The notes under the pieces are model-generated. The model searched no databases, had not been told where the DNA came from, and saw nothing but the letters and a program-made list of their open reading frames with translations. 64,000 nucleotides of DNA from contig CACIRD010000002.1 of assembly GCA_902588965.1 (NCBI GenBank), forward strand, positions 124,001 to 188,000, written 5' to 3'. Position numbers and translations under genes: made by a program. Origin of the DNA: an uncultured Pelagibacteraceae bacterium. GTDB taxonomy: Bacteria; Pseudomonadota; Alphaproteobacteria; Pelagibacterales; Pelagibacteraceae. Shown piece by piece: positions 17,971 through 28,092 of this stretch (its first letter is position 1; every line of letters begins with the position of its first letter).

Positions 17971-18348
17971 ATGAAATATTTTTTTCTACATATTTTAATT
18001 AGTCTTATTTTAACTAGTTCTATTTACGCCCGATCTACAGGATGTACAGATGGTGATTGCAATACTGGTTTTGGTACTTGGACCTATACAGATAAAACTA
18101 CATACGTCGGCGAGTGGGTTAATGGCCAAAAAAAAGGTAATGGATTAGAAACCTGGCCAAATGGCTATATATATGAAGGAGAATTTAACGAAAGCAAATG
18201 GCATGGTTTTGGTATTTTAAAATTTCCTGATGGCTCTACATACAAAGGCGAGTGGAAAAATAACAAAATGAATGGCAAAGGTATATTTACCTGGTCAGAT
18301 GGAAAAGTACGAGAAGGTACTTGGAAAGATGGAGAATATGTTGAGTAG
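17971..18348 (+). CDS. MORN-repeat protein, probably exported
   Basis: A 125-residue protein with a signal peptide-like N-terminus (about residues 1-21, hydrophobic, ending IYARS) and three to four MORN repeats: YVGEWVNGQKKGNG, YEGEFNESKWHGFG, YKGEWKNNKMNGKG and a partial REGTWKDGEYVE. MORN repeats form beta-hairpin surfaces that can contact membranes or other proteins. No catalytic domain is present. Its end overlaps the start of the next gene by 11 bp, which suggests coupling. Confidence 0.85.
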   Translation: MKYFFLHILISLILTSSIYARSTGCTDGDCNTGFGTWTYTDKTTYVGEWVNGQKKGNGLETWPNGYIYEGEFNESKWHGFGILKFPDGSTYKGEWKNNKMNGKGIFTWSDGKVREGTWKDGEYVE

Positions 18349-18865
18349 ATTATCAAAAAATGTTTTGTTTAAAAATTTTTTTGGTCTGACAAGTCTAATA
18401 ATTTCAATCTTTACAGTTTTTTTAATTTTAAATATTATTTATGGACCTGATAAAAATTCCAAAAGTAATAAAAATTTAGCGATAGAGCAAAAAAACCCAG
18501 AAGTAGCAAATGAGGTGATAGAATCCCTACCAAGAGGAATTTTAGTAACTTATGAAAGTGAAAAGGGTCATAGACTCTCTGAATCTGAATTTAAAACAGT
18601 TTGCAAAAATACAAAAATAATAACACAAAGAGCAGTTATGGGTGCAAATATAACAAACAGCAAAGCATTTAAACTTTATACTGAAAATGGTGGAAACACT
18701 CATAAGTATATTGTTAATTGGGAAGAAAATAGCAATAGGTGTTTTGCGAAGTTCACAGTTAAACCGCTAGAAGGAACTACAGAATCTGTAACAGTAGAAG
18801 GAGAAGCTCTAGGATTTTTAAAAACAAGTATAGATACTAGGGTTTATTTTATTAAAAATTTTTAG
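18338..18865 (+). CDS. Membrane-anchored protein of unknown function
   Basis: I do not recognise this family. The chosen start is the ATG at 18338 (MLSRLSKNVLF), preceded by GGAG; it gives 175 residues. In-frame ATGs further upstream (18329, 18272) lie inside the MORN gene. A single hydrophobic segment follows the start (about residues 13-35), then a soluble, probably periplasmic domain of about 140 residues with two cysteines (in FKTVCKNTK and NRCFAKFTVKP) that could pair. The gene is translationally overlapped with the MORN-repeat gene, so the two may act together at the envelope. Confidence 0.6.
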   Translation: MLSRLSKNVLFKNFFGLTSLIISIFTVFLILNIIYGPDKNSKSNKNLAIEQKNPEVANEVIESLPRGILVTYESEKGHRLSESEFKTVCKNTKIITQRAVMGANITNSKAFKLYTENGGNTHKYIVNWEENSNRCFAKFTVKPLEGTTESVTVEGEALGFLKTSIDTRVYFIKNF

Positions 18866-18908
18866 ATGGAGAAATCAGCAACAATAATAGTATAATTATA
18901 ATATAAAT

Positions 18909-19946
18909 ATGTCTTCAATTCCTGTAATAAAATGTGAGTCTGTCTATAAAATATTTGGAGCGAACGCCGAAAAAATGCTCCAAAACTCCAATGGCAATGT
19001 AGACGCAAAAACATTTCAAGACGCGGGCTGCATAGTTGGAGTTAACAATGCATCTTTCGAAGTTTCAAAAGGAGAAATGCTAGTAGTAATGGGTTTATCT
19101 GGTTCAGGAAAATCAACACTGCTAAGATGTATTTCTCGTTTAACAGATGCTACAGGTGGAAAAATATTCATAGAGGGACAAGATCTTCTAGAAATGAATA
19201 ACAAGCAGTTAATAGAATTAAGAAGAAGCAAAATGGGAATGGTGTTCCAGAGTTTTGCACTTCTTCCACATAAAACAGTTTTAGAAAACATTGCTTTCCC
19301 ATTACAGATTAAAGGAAGCAAAACAGAAGATAGTATAAAAAAAGCTTTAGAGATGGTCGAATTAGTTGGCCTCAAAGGAAGAGAAAATTATTTTCCTAGA
19401 GAATTATCTGGTGGTCAACAACAAAGAGTTGGAATAGCAAGATCTTTAGCTGTTGAACCAGATATATGGTTTTTAGATGAACCTTTTTCTGCACTAGATC
19501 CACTTATAAGAAAAGAAATGCAAGATGAATTTTTAAGGCTTCAAGGAGTTTTAAATAAAACAATTTTATTTATCACTCACGATTTTGATGAAGCATTGAG
19601 ACTTGCAGATAGAATAGCAATAATGAAAGATGGTTTAATAGAGCAATTGGATACCCCTGCAAATATAGTTTTAAATCCTAAAACTGAGTATGTAAGAAAG
19701 TTTACTGAGGAAGTGCCTAGGGAAAAAGTTTTAAAAATTGAATCAGTAATGGAAATAAGTTCACAGGAACAAAGTATAAGCAACATGAGCGTTTCAAAAG
19801 ATGCTATTATAGAAACAGTTGCAGAAAAAATTTTGAGTCAAGATAAACCGGTAAGTGTTGTAGATAAAAATAATAAAATTGTTGGTAGCGTAAGACCTTC
19901 AAAAATAATCCAAACTCTTTTTGGCGGAAGAAAAGAAAAAACTTAA
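18909..19946 (+). CDS. Glycine betaine/proline betaine-type ABC transporter ATP-binding protein
   Basis: ATPase of the ProV/OpuAA type, 345 residues. Walker A is GLSGSGKST (62-70), the signature LSGGQQQR is at 166-173, Walker B is IWFLDEPFSALD (186-197), and the H-loop is in LFITHDFDEAL. After the ATPase core a C-terminal region of about 90 residues resembles a shortened CBS regulatory part, as in ProV. The N-terminus CESVYKIFGANAEKML is typical for quaternary amine importers. It is 6 bp upstream of a double permease. No binding protein lies in this operon. Confidence 0.92.
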   Translation: MSSIPVIKCESVYKIFGANAEKMLQNSNGNVDAKTFQDAGCIVGVNNASFEVSKGEMLVVMGLSGSGKSTLLRCISRLTDATGGKIFIEGQDLLEMNNKQLIELRRSKMGMVFQSFALLPHKTVLENIAFPLQIKGSKTEDSIKKALEMVELVGLKGRENYFPRELSGGQQQRVGIARSLAVEPDIWFLDEPFSALDPLIRKEMQDEFLRLQGVLNKTILFITHDFDEALRLADRIAIMKDGLIEQLDTPANIVLNPKTEYVRKFTEEVPREKVLKIESVMEISSQEQSISNMSVSKDAIIETVAEKILSQDKPVSVVDKNNKIVGSVRPSKIIQTLFGGRKEKT

Positions 19947-19952
19947 AATTAT

Positions 19953-22076
19953 ATGGAAATAATACAAAAATATCCTAAGGCAATTCAATGGACCCTTCTT
20001 TTATTGGTATTTTTTGGCTTATGTTTTGCTATAGAAATACCCGAAGGTTACGAATTTGCAAAGGCAGGTACTGAATTTATTGATAAAGATAAATTAGACC
20101 AAACTAAATATAGCGTTTTTTGGAGACTACCAGCTTTTATTGCTTGGATGCCTGGCTGGATAAACGACTCTGTATTTTTTTTACTAAACGAATGGGCACC
20201 AATAGAATATTTCGATAGCGATATTCAAGAGACAAAAACTCGACCAGTGGTTCTTCATATAACAAGATTAATCTCAAGATCTATGCTTTTTATGATTGAG
20301 TTTATAAGAGAAATTCTTATTGGAGGTGTAGAAACAGTAGTTGCTTTTACTAGTTGGGATTGGATTGATAAAAATCCTTGGGCAGAATTACCAGGACTTC
20401 CATGGACAATAGTTGCAGGTGGTGCAATTTTATTGGGTTACAAACTTAATGGTAGAAATCTAGCAATATTTGCAGGCCTGACAATGATATATATTTCTGC
20501 TTTTGGACAATGGAAACCTTCAATGCAGACTTTATCTTTTGTTATGGTAGCTGCTCCAATTTCTTTTATTTTAGGGTTGGCTTTCGGTATATGGGCTTAT
20601 AAAAGCAAAAGAGCTGAAAATATACTTAATCCTCTATTAAATGTTGCTCAGACAATGCCACATTATTCTTATCTAGTTCCAATAATGGTTCTATTTGGAA
20701 TAGGTGATCATGCCGGCGCTATAGCAACTATTATTTTTGCAACACCACCTATGGTTAGATTAACTCTATTAGGATTAAGAAAAGTTTCACCAGAAGTAAT
20801 TGAAGCTGGAAAAATGAGCGGATGTAGTGATTTTCAATTACTCTTTAGAGTACTTATTCCTACTGCAAGAAGAGATATATTGATTGGTGTAAACCAAGTA
20901 ATCATGCAGTGTTTAGCTATGGCAGTTATAGCATCATTTATTGGTGCTAAAGGTCTAGGTTGGAATTTGTTATTAGCTTTAAATCAATTAAGAATTGGAT
21001 TAGCATTAGAAGCAGGTGTTTGCATTACACTAATTGCAGTTTTGCTGGACAAAATGTCCTTAGCTTGGGCTAATAAACAAATAAATTACTTTGAAAATCC
21101 TACATTCCTTCAAAGAAATAAATATCTAATGATATTTATTGGTGTTGTTATTGGTGGTTATATTTTATCTTATATAGGTACTTTTTATTTTAAAGAAGGT
21201 TTCAATTATTTATTTATTGTCCCACACAATAAAGGCATTTCTACAGAAGCTTTTTGGAATTCAGGTGTTGATTGGATATTAGACAACTTTTTTGAACCTC
21301 TAAAAGTTTTTAATACCTGGTTAATAACACAAGTTTTAATCCCGATGAAAAATTCATTTTTAAGAATGCCGGTAGTTGCTACATTTATTTTATTTATGGG
21401 AGCAGGCTATATCATTGGTGGATTGAGATCAGCATTTGTAGTAGGAGGTTTTACTTTATTTATAGCTTTAACTGAATGGTGGGATAGAGCTTTAATTACT
21501 ATGTACATGGCAACATTTGGCGTAATTGTATCTGGAATAATTGGAATAATAATTGGCACTTTAAGCGCTCAAACTAAAACAGGCACCAAAATAACTCTCG
21601 CAGTTTGTGACACTCTTCAAACCTTTCCGTCATTTATTTATTTAATACCTGTAATAATGCTTTTTGGTGTTACAGATACTTCGGTTTTAATTGCAGTTGT
21701 GATATACGCAACTATACCAGCAACAAGATATACTATTGAAGGATTAAGAAGTGTGCCTTCGGCCTTGCATGATGCAGGATCAATGTCCGGTGTAAATAGG
21801 TTGCAAAGATGGTCAAGGATAGAATTACCGCTAGCTTTTCCGCATATCATGCTTGGAATCAATCAAACTGTTGTATTTGCATTATTTATGGTGATTATAG
21901 GCGCAATGATTGGAACAACCGATTTAGGTCAGTATATTCTCAAAGCTTTGTCTGATAGACAAGGCACAGGAAATGGTTTGATGCTTGGTTTATGTGTAGC
22001 TTTTATAGGTTTAGCAGTTGATAATTTAATTCGTACTTGGGCAGAAAATCAAAAAAAGTTATTAGGTCAGGATTAG
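19953..22076 (+). CDS. Betaine-type ABC transporter permease with two fused transmembrane domains
   Basis: A 707-residue ProW/OpuAB-type permease with two complete BPD_transp_1 domains in one chain. The first is at about residues 185-380 with the ATPase-contact segment EVIEAGKMSGCSDFQLLFRV; the second is at about 510-700 with ALHDAGSMSGVNRLQRWSRI. Extra helices and a long linker (about 385-500) separate them. A fused double permease can form the full transmembrane channel as a single polypeptide. It is paired with the ATPase just upstream. The solute-binding protein must be encoded elsewhere, perhaps at 42.6-43.65 kb. Confidence 0.92.
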   Translation: MEIIQKYPKAIQWTLLLLVFFGLCFAIEIPEGYEFAKAGTEFIDKDKLDQTKYSVFWRLPAFIAWMPGWINDSVFFLLNEWAPIEYFDSDIQETKTRPVVLHITRLISRSMLFMIEFIREILIGGVETVVAFTSWDWIDKNPWAELPGLPWTIVAGGAILLGYKLNGRNLAIFAGLTMIYISAFGQWKPSMQTLSFVMVAAPISFILGLAFGIWAYKSKRAENILNPLLNVAQTMPHYSYLVPIMVLFGIGDHAGAIATIIFATPPMVRLTLLGLRKVSPEVIEAGKMSGCSDFQLLFRVLIPTARRDILIGVNQVIMQCLAMAVIASFIGAKGLGWNLLLALNQLRIGLALEAGVCITLIAVLLDKMSLAWANKQINYFENPTFLQRNKYLMIFIGVVIGGYILSYIGTFYFKEGFNYLFIVPHNKGISTEAFWNSGVDWILDNFFEPLKVFNTWLITQVLIPMKNSFLRMPVVATFILFMGAGYIIGGLRSAFVVGGFTLFIALTEWWDRALITMYMATFGVIVSGIIGIIIGTLSAQTKTGTKITLAVCDTLQTFPSFIYLIPVIMLFGVTDTSVLIAVVIYATIPATRYTIEGLRSVPSALHDAGSMSGVNRLQRWSRIELPLAFPHIMLGINQTVVFALFMVIIGAMIGTTDLGQYILKALSDRQGTGNGLMLGLCVAFIGLAVDNLIRTWAENQKKLLGQD

Positions 22077-22093
22077 TTTAACATAATTTTGTT

Positions 22094-23053
22094 ATGACAA
22101 AAATTTTAGTTATTGGTGGTGGGGCTATGGGGGCAGCATTCACAATCCCATGTCTAGAAAACAAAAATAGTGTAACTATAACAGAACCTTACAGTAAATC
22201 ATTTATTAAACAATTATCATCAAAAAACAAATTTCACTCAGGCCTAAAAATTAAACTTCCAAAAAAATTAAAATTTAAAACATTTTCTAAAGATCTTTTT
22301 AAAGAAAAGTTTGATTTAATTGTAATAGCCCTGAGCCTTCCAGGAATTGATTTTATAGGTAAAAAATTGAACGAATTTAAAGTTAAATTGCCAGTTTTAG
22401 TTCTTACTAAAGGGCTAAAGTATGAAAAAGAAAATAATAAAATTTTAACAATTCCAGAGAAATTAAAAAAAAAATATAATTTAAAAAACGTTTCTATTTT
22501 AAAAGGACCATGCTTAGCAAAAGAACTTGCAAGAAAAAATCAAACCAACGTAATAGTTGCAAATAAAAATATTAATATTGCTAGATGGATTGGAAAACAT
22601 ATTTCTACTAAATATTATTTAATTGAATACTCCAGAGATGTAGTGGGTGTGGAGGTCAGTTCTGCTATAAAAAATATATACTCCATGATAATTGGTGCGG
22701 GGCAAAGTTTAAATGCATCATCAAACTTATTTCAAAAATCATTAATTGAAATGAAATATTTAATTAAATTTTTCAAAGGAAAGGAGATTACAATAGAAAG
22801 TCTCGCTGGAGTTGGCGATCTATATGTTAGTGCTGCAGGCGGTAGAAACAGTAAAATGGGTAGTTTCTTAGGTAAGGGATATAAATTTAAAGTAGCAAAA
22901 AAAAAATTTATGCCAAATGACACAGTAGAAGGTGAGCAATTAGTTAGAGAGATAGCACCATTTGTACTTAAAAAAATAAATAAAAAAAAGATTCCCTTGA
23001 TGATCAAATTAATTTTATCAATATTAAAAAATAAAAAATTAAAAATTAATTAA
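22094..23053 (+). CDS. gpsA: NAD(P)-dependent glycerol-3-phosphate dehydrogenase-like protein
   Basis: A 319-residue GpsA-family enzyme expected to reduce dihydroxyacetone phosphate to sn-glycerol 3-phosphate for phospholipid synthesis. The cofactor motif VIGGGAMGAAFTIPCL is at residues 6-21. The family segments KGPCLAKELA (about 138-147), VGVEVSSAIKNIYSMIIG and SLAGVGDLYVSAAGGRNSKMG (about 237-257) are present, including the conserved Lys of the catalytic SAIKN region. It is more divergent and Lys-rich than usual GpsA, so it could be a paralog acting on a related substrate. It begins 17 bp after the permease. Confidence 0.75.
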   Translation: MTKILVIGGGAMGAAFTIPCLENKNSVTITEPYSKSFIKQLSSKNKFHSGLKIKLPKKLKFKTFSKDLFKEKFDLIVIALSLPGIDFIGKKLNEFKVKLPVLVLTKGLKYEKENNKILTIPEKLKKKYNLKNVSILKGPCLAKELARKNQTNVIVANKNINIARWIGKHISTKYYLIEYSRDVVGVEVSSAIKNIYSMIIGAGQSLNASSNLFQKSLIEMKYLIKFFKGKEITIESLAGVGDLYVSAAGGRNSKMGSFLGKGYKFKVAKKKFMPNDTVEGEQLVREIAPFVLKKINKKKIPLMIKLILSILKNKKLKIN

Positions 23054-23061
23054 TACAAAAA

Positions 23062-24219
23062 ATGAAATTTAACTGGAATTATCCAACAACTATTTGGGTT
23101 GGAAAAAATAGATCAGATGAATTATCAGAAGCTTGTGAAAATCTTAAAATAAAAAAACCATTGGTTGTTACAGACAAAGATCTTATTAATTTAAAGTTCG
23201 TCAAACATATTATCTTAGAATTAAAAAAAAATTTTAATGAGTTAAATATTTATTTTAGTTTTTCTGGTAATCCAACTGGAGATGACGTTGAAGCGGGAGT
23301 AGATCAATTTAGAAAAAAAAATTGTGATGGCGTAGTAGCTATAGGAGGTGGAAGTGCGATTGATGTTGGAAAAACTATTGCCTTTATGTCTTGTCAAACA
23401 AGACCTCTATGGGATTTCGAAGATATAGGAGATTATTGGAAAAGAGCTTATGAAAAAAAAATTGCTCAAATAATCGCTGTTCCAACAACAGCAGGAACAG
23501 GTTCTGAAACGGGAAGAGCTTCTGCAATAATTAATAAAAAAACAGGTGTTAAAAAAATAATTTTTCATCCAAAAATGTTGCCATCAATAGTAATTTTAGA
23601 TCCTGCACTTACTAAAGATCTTTCTCCAAGATTAACAGCAGCAACAGGAATGGATGCACTTGCCCACAATCTCGAAGCATTTTGTGCACCTGGTTTTCAT
23701 CCAATGGCGGATGGTATTGCAATAGAAGGAATTAAATTAATAAAAAATTCACTTTTAAAAGCTGTAAATAATGGAAAAGACTTAAATGCAAGAGCAGATA
23801 TGTTAGCGGCAGCAGCAATGGGCTCAACAGCTTTTCAAAAAGGTCTAGGCGCTATCCATTCTTTAAGTCACCCTATCAATGCACAATTTAATATTCATCA
23901 TGGATTATCAAATGCAATTTTTATGCCGTATGTTCTTACTTTTAATAAAAAAAAAATAGAAAAAAGAATTATTTCAATTTGTGATTATATAGAGCTAGAG
24001 AAGAGCTTTGAAAGCTTTTTAAATTGGATTTTAGATTTAAGAAAACAGCTAAATATTCCACATAAGCTTTCGGAGGTAATAGATGAAAAAAAAATAAATT
24101 TAAATAAGTTGTCTAAAATGGCTTTGGAAGACCCATCGACAGCCACAAACCCTAGCAAAATGACGATTGACGATATGAAAATTTTATACCAACATAGTAT
24201 ATCTGGAAAATTATTTTAA
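23062..24219 (+). CDS. Iron-containing alcohol dehydrogenase
   Basis: A 385-residue member of the Fe-ADH family. Motifs are VVAIGGGSAIDVGKTIAF (about 93-110, NAD binding), PTTAGTGSETGRASAI (about 139-154), GMDALAHNLEAF (about 196-207) and SLSHPINAQFNIHHGLSNA (about 268-286), which together hold the Asp and His metal ligands. The substrate is unknown; members act on lactaldehyde, 1,3-propanediol, phosphonoacetaldehyde-derived and other small alcohols. The stop overlaps the start of the following amidotransferase gene (TAATG) and it sits 8 bp after the GpsA-like gene. Confidence 0.88.
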   Translation: MKFNWNYPTTIWVGKNRSDELSEACENLKIKKPLVVTDKDLINLKFVKHIILELKKNFNELNIYFSFSGNPTGDDVEAGVDQFRKKNCDGVVAIGGGSAIDVGKTIAFMSCQTRPLWDFEDIGDYWKRAYEKKIAQIIAVPTTAGTGSETGRASAIINKKTGVKKIIFHPKMLPSIVILDPALTKDLSPRLTAATGMDALAHNLEAFCAPGFHPMADGIAIEGIKLIKNSLLKAVNNGKDLNARADMLAAAAMGSTAFQKGLGAIHSLSHPINAQFNIHHGLSNAIFMPYVLTFNKKKIEKRIISICDYIELEKSFESFLNWILDLRKQLNIPHKLSEVIDEKKINLNKLSKMALEDPSTATNPSKMTIDDMKILYQHSISGKLF

Positions 24220-25016
24220 TGAGAAATTTAAACGTATTAGTTGTTGAAGGTAACTTAGAAAAAGAAAATCAGAATTTTAAAAATTCAGGTATTCAGACAC
24301 ATGCGGAGAGTTTAAAAGAGTCACTCTCATATTATACAAAAAATCTTAATATTGATGTGTTTAATCCATGTGCTGAAAAAAGTTTTGATAAAATATTACC
24401 GAATATACAAAAATACGATGGTTTAATTTGGGGGGGTAGTAGTTTAAATATTTACAATGATTGTATTGAAATTCGTAGACAAATTTCTTTTATGAAAGAG
24501 TGTTTTAAAAATATTAAAAAGATTTTAGCAATATGCTGGGGTATGCAGGTCGCGGTTACTGCGGCTGGGGGAAAAGTAAAAAAATCTTCTAATGGTGCAC
24601 ATATAGGTATAGCAAATGATATTGAAATTAATGAAAATGGAATGGGCCATCCGCTATATAAATCAAAAAATAAAAAATTTAATTCACCTGCCTTTAATTT
24701 TGACGAGGTTGATATTTTGCCTGAAGGCGCCATACACTTAGCATCTAATAAAATAAACAAAGTCCAAAGTATACATTTTAAACAAGGTGTTAGTGATGTT
24801 TGGGGCTTGCAGTATCATCCTGAAATCACATACCATAAAATGATAACTTTGATTAAATTTAGGAAAGAAAAATTAATTCAAGATAGAAAATGTTTTAAAA
24901 ATGAGGAAGAAATTCAAAAACATATTCGGTTTATAGAAGATGAAATTAAAAAATCGAAAAAAGACTCTAGAATGTTAGAATTAAAAAACTGGCTTGATTA
25001 TTTGAAGGTTGCTTAA
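24219..25016 (+). CDS. Class I glutamine amidotransferase-like protein
   Basis: A 265-residue class I GATase (GMP synthase/PuuD-like fold). The nucleophile Cys106 is in LAICWGMQVAV and the His-Glu pair in LQYHPEITYH (about 196-205). There is no synthase domain, so it may be a stand-alone gamma-glutamyl hydrolase or amidotransferase. The C-terminal tail of about 45 residues is charged and helical. It is overlapped by 1 bp with the Fe-ADH gene, and its stop abuts the convergent fhs stop with no spacer. Substrate unknown. Confidence 0.82.
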   Translation: MRNLNVLVVEGNLEKENQNFKNSGIQTHAESLKESLSYYTKNLNIDVFNPCAEKSFDKILPNIQKYDGLIWGGSSLNIYNDCIEIRRQISFMKECFKNIKKILAICWGMQVAVTAAGGKVKKSSNGAHIGIANDIEINENGMGHPLYKSKNKKFNSPAFNFDEVDILPEGAIHLASNKINKVQSIHFKQGVSDVWGLQYHPEITYHKMITLIKFRKEKLIQDRKCFKNEEEIQKHIRFIEDEIKKSKKDSRMLELKNWLDYLKVA

Positions 25017-26702
25017 TTAAAACAAACCTTCTATTTCACCTTTTTTGTTAATTTTAATATTATTGGCAGCAGGAACCCTTGGAAGCCCTGGCATTGTCAT
25101 TATTTCTCCACACACTACAACAATAAACTCTGCACCAGAAGATAATCTAACTTCTCTAACAGGCAATACATGACCAGAAGGAGCGCCTTTTAAACTTGGA
25201 TCAGTAGAAAAACTATATTGTGTTTTAGCTATACATATAGGTAGGTGACCATAACCTTTTGCTTCAAATTCTTTAAGTTGTTTTCTAATTTTTGTATCAG
25301 CAACAACTTCACTAGCTTGATAAATTTCAAGTGCTATTTTTTCTATTTTTTTAAACAAAGGTTTTTTATCTTCATATAAAAATTTAAAAGTATTTTTACT
25401 TTTTTTACAAATATCGACTACCTTTTCAGCTAGGTCTTTTGCTCCATCTCCTCCGTTAGACCAGTGAGTGCAAAGAGAAACCTTAACACCTAAGTTTTTA
25501 CAAAAATTTACTAAAAAATCTAATTCTTTATTAGTATCAGTTATAAAATTATTTACTGCAACAGCTACAGGCAAACCAAATTTTCTTACATTGTTAATGT
25601 GCCTCTCTAAATTTACAAGTCCCTTCTTTAAAGCATTAAGATTTTCTTTTTTTAAATCTTCTTTCTCTATTCCACCATGCATTTTAAGCGCTCTTATGGT
25701 GGCAACAATAACTACACAATCAGGTTTTAAATTTGATTTTCTGCATTTGATATTAAAAAATTTTTCTGCCCCCAAATCTGCACCAAAACCTGCTTCAGTT
25801 ATGACGTAATCTGAAAGTTTTAATGCTGCTTTTGTTGCTATTACTGAATTACATCCGTGTGCAATATTAGCAAAAGGTCCTCCATGAATTATCGCAGGAT
25901 TATTTTCTAAAGTTTGAGTAACATTTGGTCTTATTGCATCTTTAAGAAGAACAGTCATTGGACCTTGTGCATTTAAATCTTTTGCATAAATTGCATTTTT
26001 GTCTCTTGTATAACCTATTGTAATGTTCGAAATTTTATTTTCTAAATCTTTTAAATCTTTTGAAAGACAGAGTATTGCCATTATTTCTGATGCAACTGTA
26101 ATATCAAAACCATCTTGTCTAGGATATCCGTTTGCAATACCACCTAAATCTACAACAATTGATCTAAGGGATCTATCATTCATATCCATAATTCTTTTCC
26201 AAACAATTCTTCTTATGTCTATATTTAATTTATTTCCCCAATAAATGTGGTTATCTATTAAAGCGGAAAGTAAATTATGAGCAGAAGTAATTGCATGGAA
26301 GTCACCTGTAAAATGTAGATTTATTTGTTCCATTGGAACTACCTGGGCATAACCACCACCAGCCGCGCCACCTTTCATACCAAAAGAAGGACCTAAGCTA
26401 GGTTCTCTTAGGCAAACAATAGATTTCTTGCCTATTTTATTTAAACCATCACACAATCCAACTGATGTCGTTGTTTTTCCTTCACCCGCTGGGGTTGGTG
26501 TTATAGCTGTGACTAAAATTAATTTTCCATCTTTTTTATTTTCAAGTTTTTTAATGTACTCAGATTTAATTTTTGCAATATATCTTCCCATCGGGCTATA
26601 ATTTTCAGACTTATCTTCAACATTTAAAGAATTTAAGATTTCTTGTATGGGTTTCATTTTTGCCAATCTGGCAATTTCGATATCAGTTTTTATTTTACCC
26701 AT
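25017..26702 (-). CDS. fhs: Formate-tetrahydrofolate ligase
   Basis: Fhs interconverts formate, ATP and THF with 10-formyl-THF. The 561 residues match the family. The P-loop region is [15 protein letters not shown] (69-83), and [20 protein letters not shown] (about 109-128) and the C-terminal [10 protein letters not shown] are family hallmarks. In SAR11-type one-carbon oxidation it can run towards formate and ATP, supplying formate dehydrogenase (12.2-13.4 kb). It is divergent from soxB with 133 bp between the starts, so sarcosine oxidation and formyl-THF handling may be co-regulated. FolD is not adjacent. Confidence 0.96.
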   Translation of the reverse strand: MGKIKTDIEIARLAKMKPIQEILNSLNVEDKSENYSPMGRYIAKIKSEYIKKLENKKDGKLILVTAITPTPAGEGKTTTSVGLCDGLNKIGKKSIVCLREPSLGPSFGMKGGAAGGGYAQVVPMEQINLHFTGDFHAITSAHNLLSALIDNHIYWGNKLNIDIRRIVWKRIMDMNDRSLRSIVVDLGGIANGYPRQDGFDITVASEIMAILCLSKDLKDLENKISNITIGYTRDKNAIYAKDLNAQGPMTVLLKDAIRPNVTQTLENNPAIIHGGPFANIAHGCNSVIATKAALKLSDYVITEAGFGADLGAEKFFNIKCRKSNLKPDCVVIVATIRALKMHGGIEKEDLKKENLNALKKGLVNLERHINNVRKFGLPVAVAVNNFITDTNKELDFLVNFCKNLGVKVSLCTHWSNGGDGAKDLAEKVVDICKKSKNTFKFLYEDKKPLFKKIEKIALEIYQASEVVADTKIRKQLKEFEAKGYGHLPICIAKTQYSFSTDPSLKGAPSGHVLPVREVRLSSGAEFIVVVCGEIMTMPGLPRVPAANNIKINKKGEIEGLF

Positions 26703-26835
26703 TTTTGTCTACTTTTATTTATTTAATTTAGTTTGACGCTGGATTAATATCTCTTTTTATGGATTTTTTAAAGTTCTAAAAAATATATATAAAAAAAATA
26801 AAGAACTATGTATATTTAATACTATAAATTTAAGT

Positions 26836-28092
26836 ATGCAAAAATATTCAGTATTTAATCTAATTAAAAAAGCATTTAATGGACATAAAGGCTGGGAAGT
26901 TGCCTGGAAAGACCCGGCCCCAAAAGCCGAATATGATGTCATAATAATAGGCGGCGGAGGTCACGGACTAGCAACAGCTTACTATTTGGCCAAAGAACAC
27001 AACCTTAACAATATAGCTATTGTAGAAAAAGGTTGGATAGGCGGAGGCAATGTTGGAAGGAATACTACAATATTGAGATCAAATTATATGCATGATGAAA
27101 ATGGACTTTTTTATGAAAAAGGTATGGATTTATGGAGAAGTATGAGCCAGGATTTAAATTTTAATGTTATGTACTCACCAAGAGGAATCATAAATCTTGC
27201 TCACTCTGATGCACAAATGAATGCTTACACTAGAAGAGGAAACTCTATGAGATTGAACGGAATAGATGCCGTTCTTCTAGGAAGAGAAGAAATAAAAAAA
27301 TTAGTCCCAGTACTAGATTTTTCTGAAAACGTTAGATTTCCAATTTTTGGTGGTTTGATGCAGCCAAGTGGAGGGACTGCAAGACATGATGCAGTTGCTT
27401 GGGGTTATGCAAGACAGGCTGATGCCATGGGAGTTGATATTATACAACATTGTGAAGTAACCGGTTTCGATATTGTAAATGGAAAAATAAAAGGAATACA
27501 AACCTCTAAAGGAAATATTAAAACAAAAAAAATTGGTTTATGCGTTGCGGGAAGCACATCGATCCTTGCCGAAATGTTAAATATGAATCTTCCATTGGAA
27601 ACACATTTGTTGCAGGCGTGTGTCTCTGAACCTATTAAACCAATTTTAGATCATGTTGTAACTTTTGGTGCGGGACATTTTTATTGTAGCCAATCCGACA
27701 AGGGAGAAATGGTTATGGGAGGAGATTTAGATGGATACAATAGCTATGCACAAAGAGGTAATCTACCAACCTTACAACATGTTTTAACAGAAGGAATTGC
27801 AATGCTTCCCTTTCTAAGTAAACTTAAAATGCTTAGAACCTGGGGAGGAATTATGGATATGTCTATGGATGGATCCCCAATAATAGACAAAACTCATATA
27901 GAAGGTTTGTATTTAAATTGTGGTTGGTGTTATGGTGGATTTAAAGCTACTCCAGTATCGGGATGGACCTTTGCACATACGATAGCTCAAGACAGAGTTC
28001 ATAAATTAAATGCAGGTTTTAATTTAAACAGATTTAATACTGGACATTTAATTGATGAAAAAGGTCTAGGTACAAAAACTTGGATTTCATAA
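26836..28092 (+). CDS. soxB: Sarcosine oxidase beta subunit
   Basis: Beta subunit of heterotetrameric sarcosine oxidase, which demethylates sarcosine to glycine, passing the methyl group to THF. The 418 residues carry the FAD motif DVIIIGGGGHGLATAYYLA (34-52). His184 in GGTARHDAVAWG corresponds to the covalent FMN-binding His of characterised enzymes. The first gene of soxBDAG; soxD follows immediately (start codon adjacent to the stop). An in-phase start at 26836 gives the usual N-terminus (KYSVFNLIKKAFNGHKGW). Confidence 0.96.
   Translation: MQKYSVFNLIKKAFNGHKGWEVAWKDPAPKAEYDVIIIGGGGHGLATAYYLAKEHNLNNIAIVEKGWIGGGNVGRNTTILRSNYMHDENGLFYEKGMDLWRSMSQDLNFNVMYSPRGIINLAHSDAQMNAYTRRGNSMRLNGIDAVLLGREEIKKLVPVLDFSENVRFPIFGGLMQPSGGTARHDAVAWGYARQADAMGVDIIQHCEVTGFDIVNGKIKGIQTSKGNIKTKKIGLCVAGSTSILAEMLNMNLPLETHLLQACVSEPIKPILDHVVTFGAGHFYCSQSDKGEMVMGGDLDGYNSYAQRGNLPTLQHVLTEGIAMLPFLSKLKMLRTWGGIMDMSMDGSPIIDKTHIEGLYLNCGWCYGGFKATPVSGWTFAHTIAQDRVHKLNAGFNLNRFNTGHLIDEKGLGTKTWIS

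Noticed and set aside
26772..26807. AGTTC and GAACT inverted repeat in the fhs/soxB divergent region as an operator
   Set aside because: Arms of only 5 bp with a 26-nt spacer in AT-rich DNA are expected by chance.
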